Shown here piece after piece: positions 17,293 to 25,312 of a stretch of DNA of 64,000 nt. The stretch comes from an uncultured Paracoccaceae bacterium. Lineage in GTDB: Bacteria > Pseudomonadota > Alphaproteobacteria > Rhodobacterales > Rhodobacteraceae. Under the pieces are notes generated by a model. The model worked only from the letters and a program-made list of their open reading frames with translations. It was not told the DNA's origin and did not search any database. The stretch lies in NCBI GenBank assembly GCA_947498985.1, contig CANMMF010000004.1:372001-436000 (forward strand), in the 5' to 3' direction. How positions within the stretch are numbered: the first letter of the stretch is position 1; each line of letters begins with the position of its first letter. The position numbers were made by a program, and so were the translations under genes.

Positions 17293-18128
17293 GGCCTGCC
17301 CGGAAGAGGACGCTGGTCGACAAGATGCGGGCGGATTGGCAGGTGTCGACCCGCCGGGCCTTTGCGGTAATCCGGTTTGATCCCAGGACTTATTGCTACA
17401 AATCTCGTCGGCCCGGCCAGGCCGCGTCGGAACAGCGCATCCGAGAGATATGTCAGACCCGCATCCGGTTCGGACACCGGCGTGTGGACGTACTGCTGAA
17501 ACGAGAGGGCTGGGAGATCAACGCGAAGAAGACTTATCGTATTTACAAGGAGTTGGGCATGCAGCTCAGGAACAAAACGCCGAAGCGCCGGGTGAAGGCG
17601 AAGCTTCGGGAGGATCATGCGGAAGCTGTCGGGCCGAACGACGTCTGGGCGATGGACTTCGTGCACGATCAACTGGCAACAGGCCGGAAGATCCGTGTTC
17701 TGACCGTTGTCGACACCTTCTCCCGCTATGTGCCAGCGCTCGATGCTCGGTTCAGTTATCGAGGTGAGGATGTCGTCGCGACACTCGACCGTGTGTGTCG
17801 GCGGGTCGGCTATCCTGCCACGATCCGGGTCGACCAGGGCAGCGAGTTCATCTCGCGCGACATGGACCTATGGGCTTATCAGCGCGGCGTTATACTCGAC
17901 GTCTCGCGGCCCGGAAAGCCGACCGACAACGCCTTCATCGAGGCCTTCAACGGCAGGTTCCGGGCGGAATGCCTAAACAGCCACTGGTTCATGAGCCTCG
18001 AAGATGCGGCCGAAAAGTTGGAGGCTTGGCGTAGAGACTACAATGAAGAACGACCGCACAGCGCCATCGGGCACAAGGTCCCGGCGGACCTGATGAAATC
18101 AGTGGACGACACCAGCCCGTGCATTTGA
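17280..18128 (+). CDS. IS3-family transposase OrfB (rve integrase core)
   Basis: About 282 residues read in the -1 frame relative to OrfA, entering near AAAGCTCTGA. The N-terminal HTH_21-like part includes IREICQTRIRFGHRRVDVLL. The DDE core has the first Asp in NDVWAMDFVHDQL, the second in ATIRVDQGSEF, and the Glu in NAFIEAFNGRFRAECLN. The DNA after the TAA-free core ends with PHSAIGHKVPADLM, typical of the IS407 group. All catalytic residues are present, so the element may be active. An internal ATG at 17325 could give OrfB alone. Confidence 0.93.
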   Translation, partial: AKALRPARKRTLVDKMRADWQVSTRRAFAVIRFDPRTYCYKSRRPGQAASEQRIREICQTRIRFGHRRVDVLLKREGWEINAKKTYRIYKELGMQLRNKTPKRRVKAKLREDHAEAVGPNDVWAMDFVHDQLATGRKIRVLTVVDTFSRYVPALDARFSYRGEDVVATLDRVCRRVGYPATIRVDQGSEFISRDMDLWAYQRGVILDVSRPGKPTDNAFIEAFNGRFRAECLNSHWFMSLEDAAEKLEAWRRDYNEERPHSAIGHKVPADLMKSVDDTSPCI

Positions 18129-18231
18129 TTGAAGGACGGAAACTCTGACAACGGCCGAGGGCGCGCTGGGTGGCACATCATTCGGAGAACAGGCTAACCT
18201 CAAATCGGGGACATTTCAGGGGAGCAGGTCA

Positions 18232-18909
18232 GCGCCAGCGCACCGAAATGCGTGCGACGCAGTGCGAAATAACGCGAGCGAAACATGAACATGCACTGCA
18301 CACAACGCGCTGCAACTTTTTGAAATCATGTGTCAGTCGCCAACATCCATCACAGGCGCAGTAGATAGGCGTGCGGCCGCGGTGGCTGCGTTGAAGGGCA
18401 TTTAGCGATCTCCTCGGGGCCGCCAGTTGTCAAACGGACCCGCTTTGCACACCATACGCACACGAGGGTCGAGCCGCTACCCTGCCCCGTGCAGAGACAA
18501 GCGGTCGGTGGTGTTTCGGCGCAGTTGATTTCGAGCGGCACCATGTGTGAATGCTGCATCTCCGGCAAAGGCTGTCATGATCCGGCGGACAACCAGCCCG
18601 GCCGGTTCGAGCACTGTCTCGTTGGTATCAGCGGCAGTCAGGCGCAGTCAGGGTCGTTTCCTTACGTGGCTGGCGGTGAAGGTGGCTCGTCATTCAGGCT
18701 TCGAGTTGTCGAGCGAGTAACGGCCAATGGGACGTTCAGCCACAGATGCTGAATGGATGCCGGCGGGAGCGGATGCGTGGTCTTCTCGGAAAGGCGTGAC
18801 AGGTATGCATGGCCCGTTCGGCGACACGTCCCGCGCCACGCGTCCAGGATCGATCGGCACTTTCGTCATGACTGCACTCCCGGACATGTCATAGCCGGCG
18901 AACCCCGCT
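18232..18909. other. 678 bp without a supportable gene
   Basis: This stretch follows the right end of the IS3 element. Short open frames exist on both strands (for example 18489-18752 + and 18690-18887 -), but none shows a recognisable domain, a convincing ribosome-binding site or codon use like the neighbours. It may be the decayed remains of genes cut by the insertion. Confidence 0.5.
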
Positions 18910-19386
18910 TCATGACGCGCCCGGTTGGTTCCAGGACATTGCCAGGCACCGTCGCCTTAACGCCCTGTTCTCGACGGCCAGCGCGGTTCGCAGCACCAAT
19001 GCTGTCGCAGGCGAAAGGATGCCGCGCGGGCGCTTTGCGAAGAGACCCAGGAAGGAAAGGGTTCCGTCAGCTTCCGGCGTCACCTTATGGATGGCACGAA
19101 AGGGCGGGCCTGTATCGCTGGTTTCCCATTCCGCCCGGACCGGCGGCACCAGCCGCGTCACCTGCCAGAGCCGGGACGGCTGAAGGGGCTGCCTGAGCCG
19201 GAACCGGCTTCCTTCGGTGAGAGGTTCGCCACCCAACAACTGGACCGCGCGCACCGTCGGGGACCATTTGGGCCAGTCGGTGATCCCGACAGTGACTGTC
19301 CATACCAACTCGGGTGCCGCGTCGATCACGATGCGGCTCTCGATGCGCCGCGTGCCGTGGGTGTCATAGCCTTGGCGCACCGTCAC
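18910..19386 (-). CDS. SRPBCC family (polyketide cyclase/dehydrase-like) protein
   Basis: 158 residues with a START-like fold: RIESRIVIDAAPELVWTVTV at the N-terminus, the TDWPKWSPTVRAVQLLG segment, and a C-terminal amphipathic helix. These proteins bind hydrophobic ligands in a deep cavity; some are cyclases, others have no enzymatic role. Its ATG overlaps the stop of the upstream DMT transporter by 4 bp, so the two are co-translated. Confidence 0.85.
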   Translation of the reverse strand: MTVRQGYDTHGTRRIESRIVIDAAPELVWTVTVGITDWPKWSPTVRAVQLLGGEPLTEGSRFRLRQPLQPSRLWQVTRLVPPVRAEWETSDTGPPFRAIHKVTPEADGTLSFLGLFAKRPRGILSPATALVLRTALAVENRALRRRCLAMSWNQPGAS

Positions 19387-20324
19387 TGTTTTTCCGTCCC
19401 CGTGTGCTGCACGGGTTGCCGTGCGCGTTTCAAGGGCACCGCCGTGTCTTGGGTGCCCAGAAGGATGAACAAACCCGACCCGATGATGAGAGCCATGCCC
19501 AGGAAATCGGCGCCGTCGACCGTCTCGCCGAAAGCCAGGACGCCGACGATCGCGCCACAGATCAGCCGGGTGTATCGGAACGGGGTGACCGCCGAGACAT
19601 CGCCTGTCCGCATCGCTCCGGTCAGGGCGATGTAGCCAGCAGCACCCGCCAGCGCCGCGCCCGCCAGAACCGGCATGTGGGCGATTTCGGGGGTCCGAGG
19701 CGGCGCACCCTCCCAGACCGCACAGACAAGACCCGCCACCACCACCGAGGCGAAACTGTAGAAGCCGAGTACCGCGTTCGGGATCGACCGCGGCGCCGCG
19801 CGCGTGGCGAGATCCCTGAACGCCAGGCCCAGCATGCCCAGAACGGCGAGGAAGGACAGAGCGGAAAATCCCTCAGTCGACGGGCGCAGGATGAGCATGA
19901 CGCCGCCGAGCCCGACCAGAACGGCCAGCCACCGAAGCGGTGACACCCGCTCGCCGAAGACCAGCGCGGCGCCCGCGACGACGACGATCGGTGTCGCCTG
20001 CAGAATGGCCACCGTGGAGCTCAATGCGGTCAGGACCAGCGAGAGGGTGAAGAACAGCCGCCCGAAAACCTCGAACCAGAAGCGCAGGATCATGCTGGGA
20101 TGCAGGACGCCGGGCGTTGCGAGGGATTGCCTGCGGCTGAGGCCGAGCAGCGCGAAAACCAGCATGCCGAGTGTGCCGAAAGAGACCATGACATGGGACA
20201 CCGGCAGCGACGCGCCGGTCAGTTTGAGGAACACGTCCTCGACCGAGAACGCCAACATGGATGCCACCATCCACAGGCTTCCTGACGCGTTCTGACGGCG
20301 GTCGGATGCGGGCGAAGGGGTCAT
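19383..20324 (-). CDS. DMT-superfamily (EamA) transporter
   Basis: 313 residues with ten predicted helices in two EamA repeats: first repeat about 17-150 (SMLAFSVEDVFLKLTGASLP), second about 165-300 (FRYTRLICGAIVGVLAFGET). The family exports or imports metabolites such as amino acids or nucleotides; the substrate cannot be read. It is the fourth gene of a five-gene minus-strand operon (22698 down to 18910). Confidence 0.9.
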   Translation of the reverse strand: MTPSPASDRRQNASGSLWMVASMLAFSVEDVFLKLTGASLPVSHVMVSFGTLGMLVFALLGLSRRQSLATPGVLHPSMILRFWFEVFGRLFFTLSLVLTALSSTVAILQATPIVVVAGAALVFGERVSPLRWLAVLVGLGGVMLILRPSTEGFSALSFLAVLGMLGLAFRDLATRAAPRSIPNAVLGFYSFASVVVAGLVCAVWEGAPPRTPEIAHMPVLAGAALAGAAGYIALTGAMRTGDVSAVTPFRYTRLICGAIVGVLAFGETVDGADFLGMALIIGSGLFILLGTQDTAVPLKRARQPVQHTGTEKQ

Positions 20325-20336
20325 TCCAACAAATCC

Positions 20337-21110
20337 TTATGTATCGGGGCGCGCTGCATCAGCCATATGCGCGATGCGTGCTGCAACGTCTTCGGCGAAG
20401 GTTTCCTCTGCCGGAAACCAGTGACCGGCCCCTTGGAAAACGTGGACCTCCGCGCCGTATCGCGCTGCGATCCGACGCGCGGTTTCTATGGGTACGATGC
20501 GGTCCCTGTCACCGGCGAGCACCGCGCAGGGCATGTCGAGCGGTGGCGCGGGCTCGAACCAGCTTCCGGGCTTGATAGACGCAGCCTCCGAAAGCACCCT
20601 GCCGCTATCCGGAAGCAGCGTCCTGGCAACCTTCCGCGACGGCGGGTCCGGGTCCAGGCGCCGGGGCGCGGCGAGATCCAGAACACCGTTCTGCCAGCCT
20701 GCCCCGAAGGACACGCGGAAGAACAGGTGCTGCAGCCAGAGCGGCACACCGCTTCGGACCGACGGCGGCGGCACCGGAGCCATCAGAACAACGCCGGCCG
20801 CCAGATCCTCGGTCGCCAGGGCGAGGGCGATGAGCGCGCCGTTGGAATGGCCGCAAATGATTGGCCTTGTCCCACCGGCGGCGATCCGCTCGGCGCAGGT
20901 CCGCGCCTCACCGAGCAGGGTGTCGAGTCCGACATGCCCCAAATCGGCGCCGGACAGGGTGGCGCGACGGGCGGCCTCCGCCAGTGTCGGGTGCGCAACG
21001 CTGAATCCGCGTCCTTCAAGCGCCCGTGCGATCGGGCCGAGCGTTTCACCGGTTCCACCGAGGCCATGGAGCAACAGGACTGGCGGCAGGCGTCTGAAAG
21101 AATGCGTCAT
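20337..21110 (-). CDS. alpha/beta hydrolase
   Basis: 257 residues. The oxyanion-hole strand is VLLLHGLGGTGE, the nucleophile elbow is CGHSNG with Ser89, the acid is in LAGDRDRIVP, and the catalytic His is in QGAGHWFPAE. All triad members are present. It is likely an esterase or lipase-like enzyme acting on a small substrate; no signal peptide is visible. Its start overlaps the stop of the LD-carboxypeptidase-like gene by 4 bp. Confidence 0.88.
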   Translation of the reverse strand: MTHSFRRLPPVLLLHGLGGTGETLGPIARALEGRGFSVAHPTLAEAARRATLSGADLGHVGLDTLLGEARTCAERIAAGGTRPIICGHSNGALIALALATEDLAAGVVLMAPVPPPSVRSGVPLWLQHLFFRVSFGAGWQNGVLDLAAPRRLDPDPPSRKVARTLLPDSGRVLSEAASIKPGSWFEPAPPLDMPCAVLAGDRDRIVPIETARRIAARYGAEVHVFQGAGHWFPAEETFAEDVAARIAHMADAARPDT

Positions 21111-22213
21111 GCGTGTCCCTCCCCCGGTCCTGTCCGGTCGCTCATCGCGCCATCGGGAATCGAAATCGAAACGGCGTGGCAGTCGATCTCGGCCTCCACG
21201 CCATACGGCAACACGGTCATCGGATCGGTGTGGCCGAAATCGAGGCCGGTGATGAGCGGGATGTGCTCCGCGCCGTATTCTGCGAGAACCCTCGCGATGG
21301 CGGCACCGTAATCGTCATGTCGGGCGGGCGAGACACCGCCACCGGGGCGCCCGACGATCAGACCGGCAAGCCTGCCGAGGATCCCCTGCGCGCCGAAGTT
21401 CCGCAGCCAGCGCGCGACGAGCGACGGTGGCGGCGCCTCCTCCGATGTTTCGTAGAACAGGATCGCCCCGTCCCACCGCTCAAGGGGCGGCCAGAGATCG
21501 GTTCCCTTGATCATCTCCAGTACGTCGGCACAGCCCCCGATCAGAGGCCCGCGCACCCGCCCCGACCCCTGCCAGAGCCGGGGCGGCACTGGTGCATTCA
21601 TGCGGCGTTTGCGCGTCTGGTTGGCGGGGTCGGCCCAATCGAGCCGTTCGTCCGCCCAGCCGTCGGTATTGTGAGGCAACACACCGGGCGGCGAAGCGGA
21701 GAACAGCATCCGACGAAGCGCGGCCTTGGTTAAGTCATGCATCCCGCCGTTTTCGGCGAACCCGGCCATGACGGTCGGGCCGTAGAAGCTCGTCACACCG
21801 GCCTTGAGACAGGCGAAATGCAGCACGGTCGCATCGGAATAGCCGATAAATGCCTTCGGGTTCTCGGCGATCACGCGCGGATCGAGCCAGGGGATCAACC
21901 GGACCGCGTCGTCACCGCCGATGCTGGTGATCACGGCCGATATGGAGGGATCGGCGAAGGCGCGCATGACGTCCTCGGCCCGCGCCTCCGGGTTCCGGTC
22001 GAGCCAGTCGGCGGGCTGGCAGGCATTGGGCATGACGACCGCGTCAAGCCCGAACTCCTCGGCAAGGACACGCATCCCGGCGTTGAACCGATGCGGGAAA
22101 CAGGCAGGACCACCCCAGGACGGCGTGACGATCGCCACACGGTCTCCGGCTGCCAGCGCCCGCGGTTTCGTGAGCCGTTTCGGCCATGGAGAGAAAGAAC
22201 CGCACCTCGTCAT
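21107..22213 (-). CDS. S66-family LD-carboxypeptidase / MccF-like serine peptidase
   Basis: 368 residues from the ATG at 22213. GDRVAIVTPSWGG opens the N-terminal domain, the nucleophile Ser126 sits in FIGYSDATVLH, the Glu of the Ser-Glu-His triad lies in ILFYETSEE, and the His in LDFGHTDPMTVLP. S66 enzymes either trim tetrapeptide stems from recycled peptidoglycan (LdcA) or inactivate microcin C-like peptide-nucleotides (MccF). The length and YETSEE motif lean to the MccF-like side, but this is not decisive. It starts 2 bp after the preceding stop. Confidence 0.88.
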   Translation of the reverse strand: MTRCGSFSPWPKRLTKPRALAAGDRVAIVTPSWGGPACFPHRFNAGMRVLAEEFGLDAVVMPNACQPADWLDRNPEARAEDVMRAFADPSISAVITSIGGDDAVRLIPWLDPRVIAENPKAFIGYSDATVLHFACLKAGVTSFYGPTVMAGFAENGGMHDLTKAALRRMLFSASPPGVLPHNTDGWADERLDWADPANQTRKRRMNAPVPPRLWQGSGRVRGPLIGGCADVLEMIKGTDLWPPLERWDGAILFYETSEEAPPPSLVARWLRNFGAQGILGRLAGLIVGRPGGGVSPARHDDYGAAIARVLAEYGAEHIPLITGLDFGHTDPMTVLPYGVEAEIDCHAVSISIPDGAMSDRTGPGEGHA

Positions 22214-22215
22214 GC

Positions 22216-22698
22216 TCACACCTTGCAAAGCCTTTCCGCGAGATCGTGAAACGCTCGCCAATCATCCAATACGTGCCCGGCGTAGTCCTTGACCGTCGCC
22301 AGGTGTTGATCCGGCGCCGAGAGATCGACGTCCAGTATGCATTGGCCCGGGCTCGGCCAAGGTTTCCCAAGCGGATTGAAATCAAACTCCGCAAGCGCCC
22401 GCCGCAGGGCGATGACCCGCGCCTCCGTCTGGCCGAGGCAGAGCTGGGCATAGAGCGCCGCGAGATGCACATGCGCCGAGCGGATGCTGTGCCGGTCGTC
22501 GCCCCTGCTGTGCTGAAGGACGTAGGCATCGGTCAGGAGCTGATGCGCGGGCCAGTAGCGGTGATCGGAATAGTGCAGCGCGAGCGACTGTCCGAACCGC
22601 GCCCAACAGCCCGCCGACACGGTGAGGGTATCGTGAACCACGCCATCGATATCGGGAAAGCGACCGGCGCATCCCCCGCAGAGACTTGTTCGCTCCAT
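22216..22698 (-). CDS. DUF5946 family protein
   Basis: 160 residues, starting MERTSLCGGCAGRFPDIDGV, with a CxxC pair near the N-terminus and the conserved block YSDHRYWPAHQLLTDAYVLQ. This matches DUF5946, function unknown; the CxxC and several His residues suggest metal binding. A strong AGGAGG stands in front of the ATG at 22698, so the longer open frame upstream is not coding. It is the first gene of the five-gene operon. Confidence 0.8.
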   Translation of the reverse strand: MERTSLCGGCAGRFPDIDGVVHDTLTVSAGCWARFGQSLALHYSDHRYWPAHQLLTDAYVLQHSRGDDRHSIRSAHVHLAALYAQLCLGQTEARVIALRRALAEFDFNPLGKPWPSPGQCILDVDLSAPDQHLATVKDYAGHVLDDWRAFHDLAERLCKV

Positions 22699-22814
22699 GT
22701 CTGCACGCCTCCTTCTATAGCGGGACCTGCGCCATGGCCGGGGCAAACCCCCATCCTCGGGGCACTGGCTGGACGGCTGGGGGCTCCGTGGAAACGGTGA
22801 GTCGAAGACCTTCA

Positions 22815-23375
22815 TCAGATATCCCGCGACATGCGATAGCCGGGCACGATTGGCTGGTTCCCCGACCCGACCATGACCTTTTCGTCGCTGCGCCATCCGG
22901 CCGCGCGATACATCCGCTCGCCCGACACGGTCGCCAGGAGCTGTGCGCGCCGAAACCCGGCAAGACGCGCGGCGGCCAGGGCCGTGGACAGGACGATCGA
23001 CCCGAGGCCTTTTCGCGCGAAGTCCGGGTTCGTGTACATCGCGCGAACTCCGGCGGAGTCGGTTTTCGGGTCAAGCAACGGTGCGTCGCACGTACCCTGC
23101 CCGTTCGGACTGAATAATGCCGCGCGACGGGACCAGCCCCCGCTGGCCGCGATCCAGCCGTTCACGGTCGCAACGTAATAGGTGCCATCCTCGATCAGGG
23201 CCGGGTCGAAGGGTGTGATCCGCCTCATCTCCGTGCGTTGCTCGGACGTCATCAGCGGATCGAGAAGCGCCGAAATCGACCGCTCCTTCATGTCTTCAAG
23301 GGCGGGACGATCCGCTGGCGTGGCACGCCGGATCTCGATGACTGGTGTGTCAAGAATCGCTGTTTGGTATGTCAT
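22815..23375 (-). CDS. GNAT family N-acetyltransferase
   Basis: 186 residues from the ATG at 23375, which follows AAAGGAAACC. EIRRATPADRPALEDMKERS is a classic GNAT N-terminus, AMYTNPDFARKGLGSIVLST is motif A, and ATVSGERMYRAAGWRSDEKV is motif B. Single-domain, cytoplasmic, unknown substrate. The frame upstream of 23375 overlaps the ABC binding-protein gene and is rejected. Confidence 0.88.
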   Translation of the reverse strand: MTYQTAILDTPVIEIRRATPADRPALEDMKERSISALLDPLMTSEQRTEMRRITPFDPALIEDGTYYVATVNGWIAASGGWSRRAALFSPNGQGTCDAPLLDPKTDSAGVRAMYTNPDFARKGLGSIVLSTALAAARLAGFRRAQLLATVSGERMYRAAGWRSDEKVMVGSGNQPIVPGYRMSRDI

Positions 23376-23433
23376 GTCACGGTTTCCTTTCAGCGCCCCG
23401 CCGATCGGCTCGACGGGGCGCTTGGTGGTCGGC

Positions 23434-24630
23434 CTACCAGACGCGCCGGGTCTCGAAGGCCGCGCCCCTGATTTCGAGTTCGCGGAAGGTGCCCGAGGCA
23501 TTGCCGCCCGCGTCGAATTCGACGTTGGACACGCCAACATAGTCGATGTCCCCGCCTTCGGAGAGGATGCGAAGGCCTTCGGACAGATCCCCAACGCCGA
23601 TGGGCGTGCCGGGGGCGTTGGCGACGCGGTCCATATGCGCGGCGATCTCGCTCCGCTCGGCGGAGCCCGCCGCCTGCATCGCCAGCGCGATCAGTGCGGC
23701 CGCGTAGTAGCTTTCGCCGCGGAACGGACCGATGCCGGTGATGCCCGCCTCCGCCGCAAGGGCATCGAAGGTCGCGGCGGCATCGCTGTCCGATCCGGGA
23801 ACGGACCCGAACGATCCTTCCAGCTGATCGCCCAGATCGGCCAGAAGCGTGTCACCGATCATCCCGTCGGGCAGGATGAACCGCTCGAACGCGCCGAGAT
23901 CGAGAGCCGTCTGGATGATCTGGCGACCGCCCTGGTCGACATATCCGATCACCAGCAACTCATTGACACCTGATGCGGCGAGGGTCGAGACTTCGGCGGC
24001 GTAGTCGGCCTTGCCATCTTCGTGGGCGGTTTCGACGGCCACGCGCCCTCCGAGGGCCGCAAAGGCGCGGGAGAAGGCGTCGGCCAGACCCTTGCCGTAG
24101 TCGTTGTTGGTGTAAGTGACCGCGACTTCGTCTATGCCGCGCGCGATGGTCAGTTCGGCCAGCACTTCGCCCTGCCGTGCGTCGGACGGTGCAGTCCGGA
24201 AGAACAGGCCGCGGTCGTCGATATCGCTCAGACCCGGGCTCGTGGCCGAGGGTGACACGGCCAGCACCCCGTTGGGCACGGCCACGTTCATGGTAACAGC
24301 CGTCGTGGCCCCGGAACAGGCAGCCCCAAGGATGGCTGCTACGCCATCGCCGATCAGACGTTCCGCAGACGCCATAGCGGCGGAGGCATCGGCGCAGGTG
24401 CTGTCGCCGCGAACGGCCTCGATTTGGCGACCGCCCAGGAACAGGCCCGAGGCGTTGATTTCTTCGAAGGCAAGCTCGGCGGAGGCGGCCATATCCGGCG
24501 TCAGGGACTCGACCGGGCCGGTGAATCCCATCAGGACGCCGATCTTCACGGCACCCCCATGGCTGTCCGCGATCGCGGCACCAGACGCAAGCGTCAGTGC
24601 CGTTGTGGTTGCAAGCAGATGTTTCAGCAT
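23434..24630 (-). CDS. branched-chain-amino-acid-type ABC transporter substrate-binding protein
   Basis: 398 residues with a signal peptide (LLATTTALTLASGAAIADSH) and a Peripla_BP_6 fold: VKIGVLMGFTGPVESLTPD at the start of the mature part and AVRGDSTCADASAAMASAER in the first lobe. It should bind an amino acid, amide or related solute in the periplasm. No permease or ATPase gene is adjacent, so it is an orphan binding protein, or its partners lie elsewhere. The gene order suggests it is separate from the GNAT gene that follows. Confidence 0.9.
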   Translation of the reverse strand: MLKHLLATTTALTLASGAAIADSHGGAVKIGVLMGFTGPVESLTPDMAASAELAFEEINASGLFLGGRQIEAVRGDSTCADASAAMASAERLIGDGVAAILGAACSGATTAVTMNVAVPNGVLAVSPSATSPGLSDIDDRGLFFRTAPSDARQGEVLAELTIARGIDEVAVTYTNNDYGKGLADAFSRAFAALGGRVAVETAHEDGKADYAAEVSTLAASGVNELLVIGYVDQGGRQIIQTALDLGAFERFILPDGMIGDTLLADLGDQLEGSFGSVPGSDSDAAATFDALAAEAGITGIGPFRGESYYAAALIALAMQAAGSAERSEIAAHMDRVANAPGTPIGVGDLSEGLRILSEGGDIDYVGVSNVEFDAGGNASGTFRELEIRGAAFETRRVW

Positions 24631-24800
24631 TTGGTTTCCTTTTCACGTGATTTGAGGGCCAGGATGGCGAGGATATCCGCGCGATACTCTCGCGCGGGAT
24701 TCTTGGGTGGGTGCGTCTCGTGCCCGGGCGTTTCCGCGAGCGGCCCAAGGAACCAAGCCCGCCATAGGATCATGAGGGTCTGCATGTTCGGGCTCCGGGA

Positions 24801-25139
24801 TCAGTTCGCCACGATCCGGCCCCGCATCGACGGGTGGTCTTCGCAGACATAGTCGATAGCGCCGGTGCGGTTGATCGTGACGCGAACCGCCGCGTCGGGT
24901 TCGATACGGCCCGTGTCGAAAGCCGCCGCACCTTCGCGTCCGGCATCGAGACCTCGGACAATCGCGGACGCCGTGTGGGGCACGCGACCGGTGTTGACGA
25001 AGGTCACGGTATCGCCCACCGCGATCTCCAGAACGGCGGGCTCGAAGGCCATGCCCCGGATTGTCACGCGATGCTCTTCGGCAAGTACCGGCAGGGCCGT
25101 GCTTGCGACGACCGCAAGCCCGGCAATGATACGCTTCAT
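24801..25139 (-). CDS. secreted cupredoxin-domain (plastocyanin-like) protein
   Basis: 112 residues with a signal peptide (IIAGLAVVASTALPVLAEEH) and a compact cupredoxin domain. Type 1 copper ligands can be placed: His in GRVPHTAS, Cys in DYVCEDHP, His in the same segment, and Met in PSMRG. The ATG at 25139 starts the signal peptide; the frame upstream is rejected. It is probably a periplasmic electron carrier or copper-binding protein. It is divergent from the 814-residue winged-helix protein, 173 bp away. Confidence 0.88.
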   Translation of the reverse strand: MKRIIAGLAVVASTALPVLAEEHRVTIRGMAFEPAVLEIAVGDTVTFVNTGRVPHTASAIVRGLDAGREGAAAFDTGRIEPDAAVRVTINRTGAIDYVCEDHPSMRGRIVAN

Positions 25140-25224
25140 GATGGTCACTCCTTGATGGGTTGCGCTTGCGGCACGCCGCATGAACGGGATAAACCCGGTC
25201 GGGACAGCGAAGCTTGACGGACCC

Positions 25225-25241
25225 CTGAGCGAAATCTGAGC
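25225..25241. promoter_or_regulatory. CTGAGC direct repeat, possible winged-helix binding site
   Basis: CTGAGC at 25225-25230 and again at 25236-25241, an 11-bp period, lies in the intergenic region between the cupredoxin gene and the divergent winged-helix gene. OmpR/CadC-type winged helices bind direct repeats about one helical turn apart, so this fits the encoded DNA-binding domain. Two short repeats can occur by chance. Confidence 0.3.
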
Positions 25242-25312
25242 AATGCGTCGGTGTTTCTGATATTTTCGGATTGGAAACGGATTTCGGCCCCCGAGGGCTT
25301 CGATGACGTGCA

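Larger units (their letters stand above)
16894..18231 (+). mobile_element. IS3-family insertion sequence (IS407-like), complete
   Basis: 1,338 bp bounded by terminal inverted repeats. The left end reads TGACCTGCTCCCCT from 16894 and the right end, on the other strand, reads the same 14 bases from 18231. Imperfect similarity then continues for about 30 bases, including a shared CTGTTC. Inside are two overlapping frames, orfA and orfB, in the -1 frameshift arrangement of the family. I see no direct target duplication in the flanks (CCGG left, GCGC right), so either the insertion is old or the flanks have recombined. Confidence 0.9.

Noticed and set aside
18489-18887. Short frames after the IS3 element as genes
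   Set aside because: No domain, no convincing ribosome-binding site, and they overlap each other on both strands.
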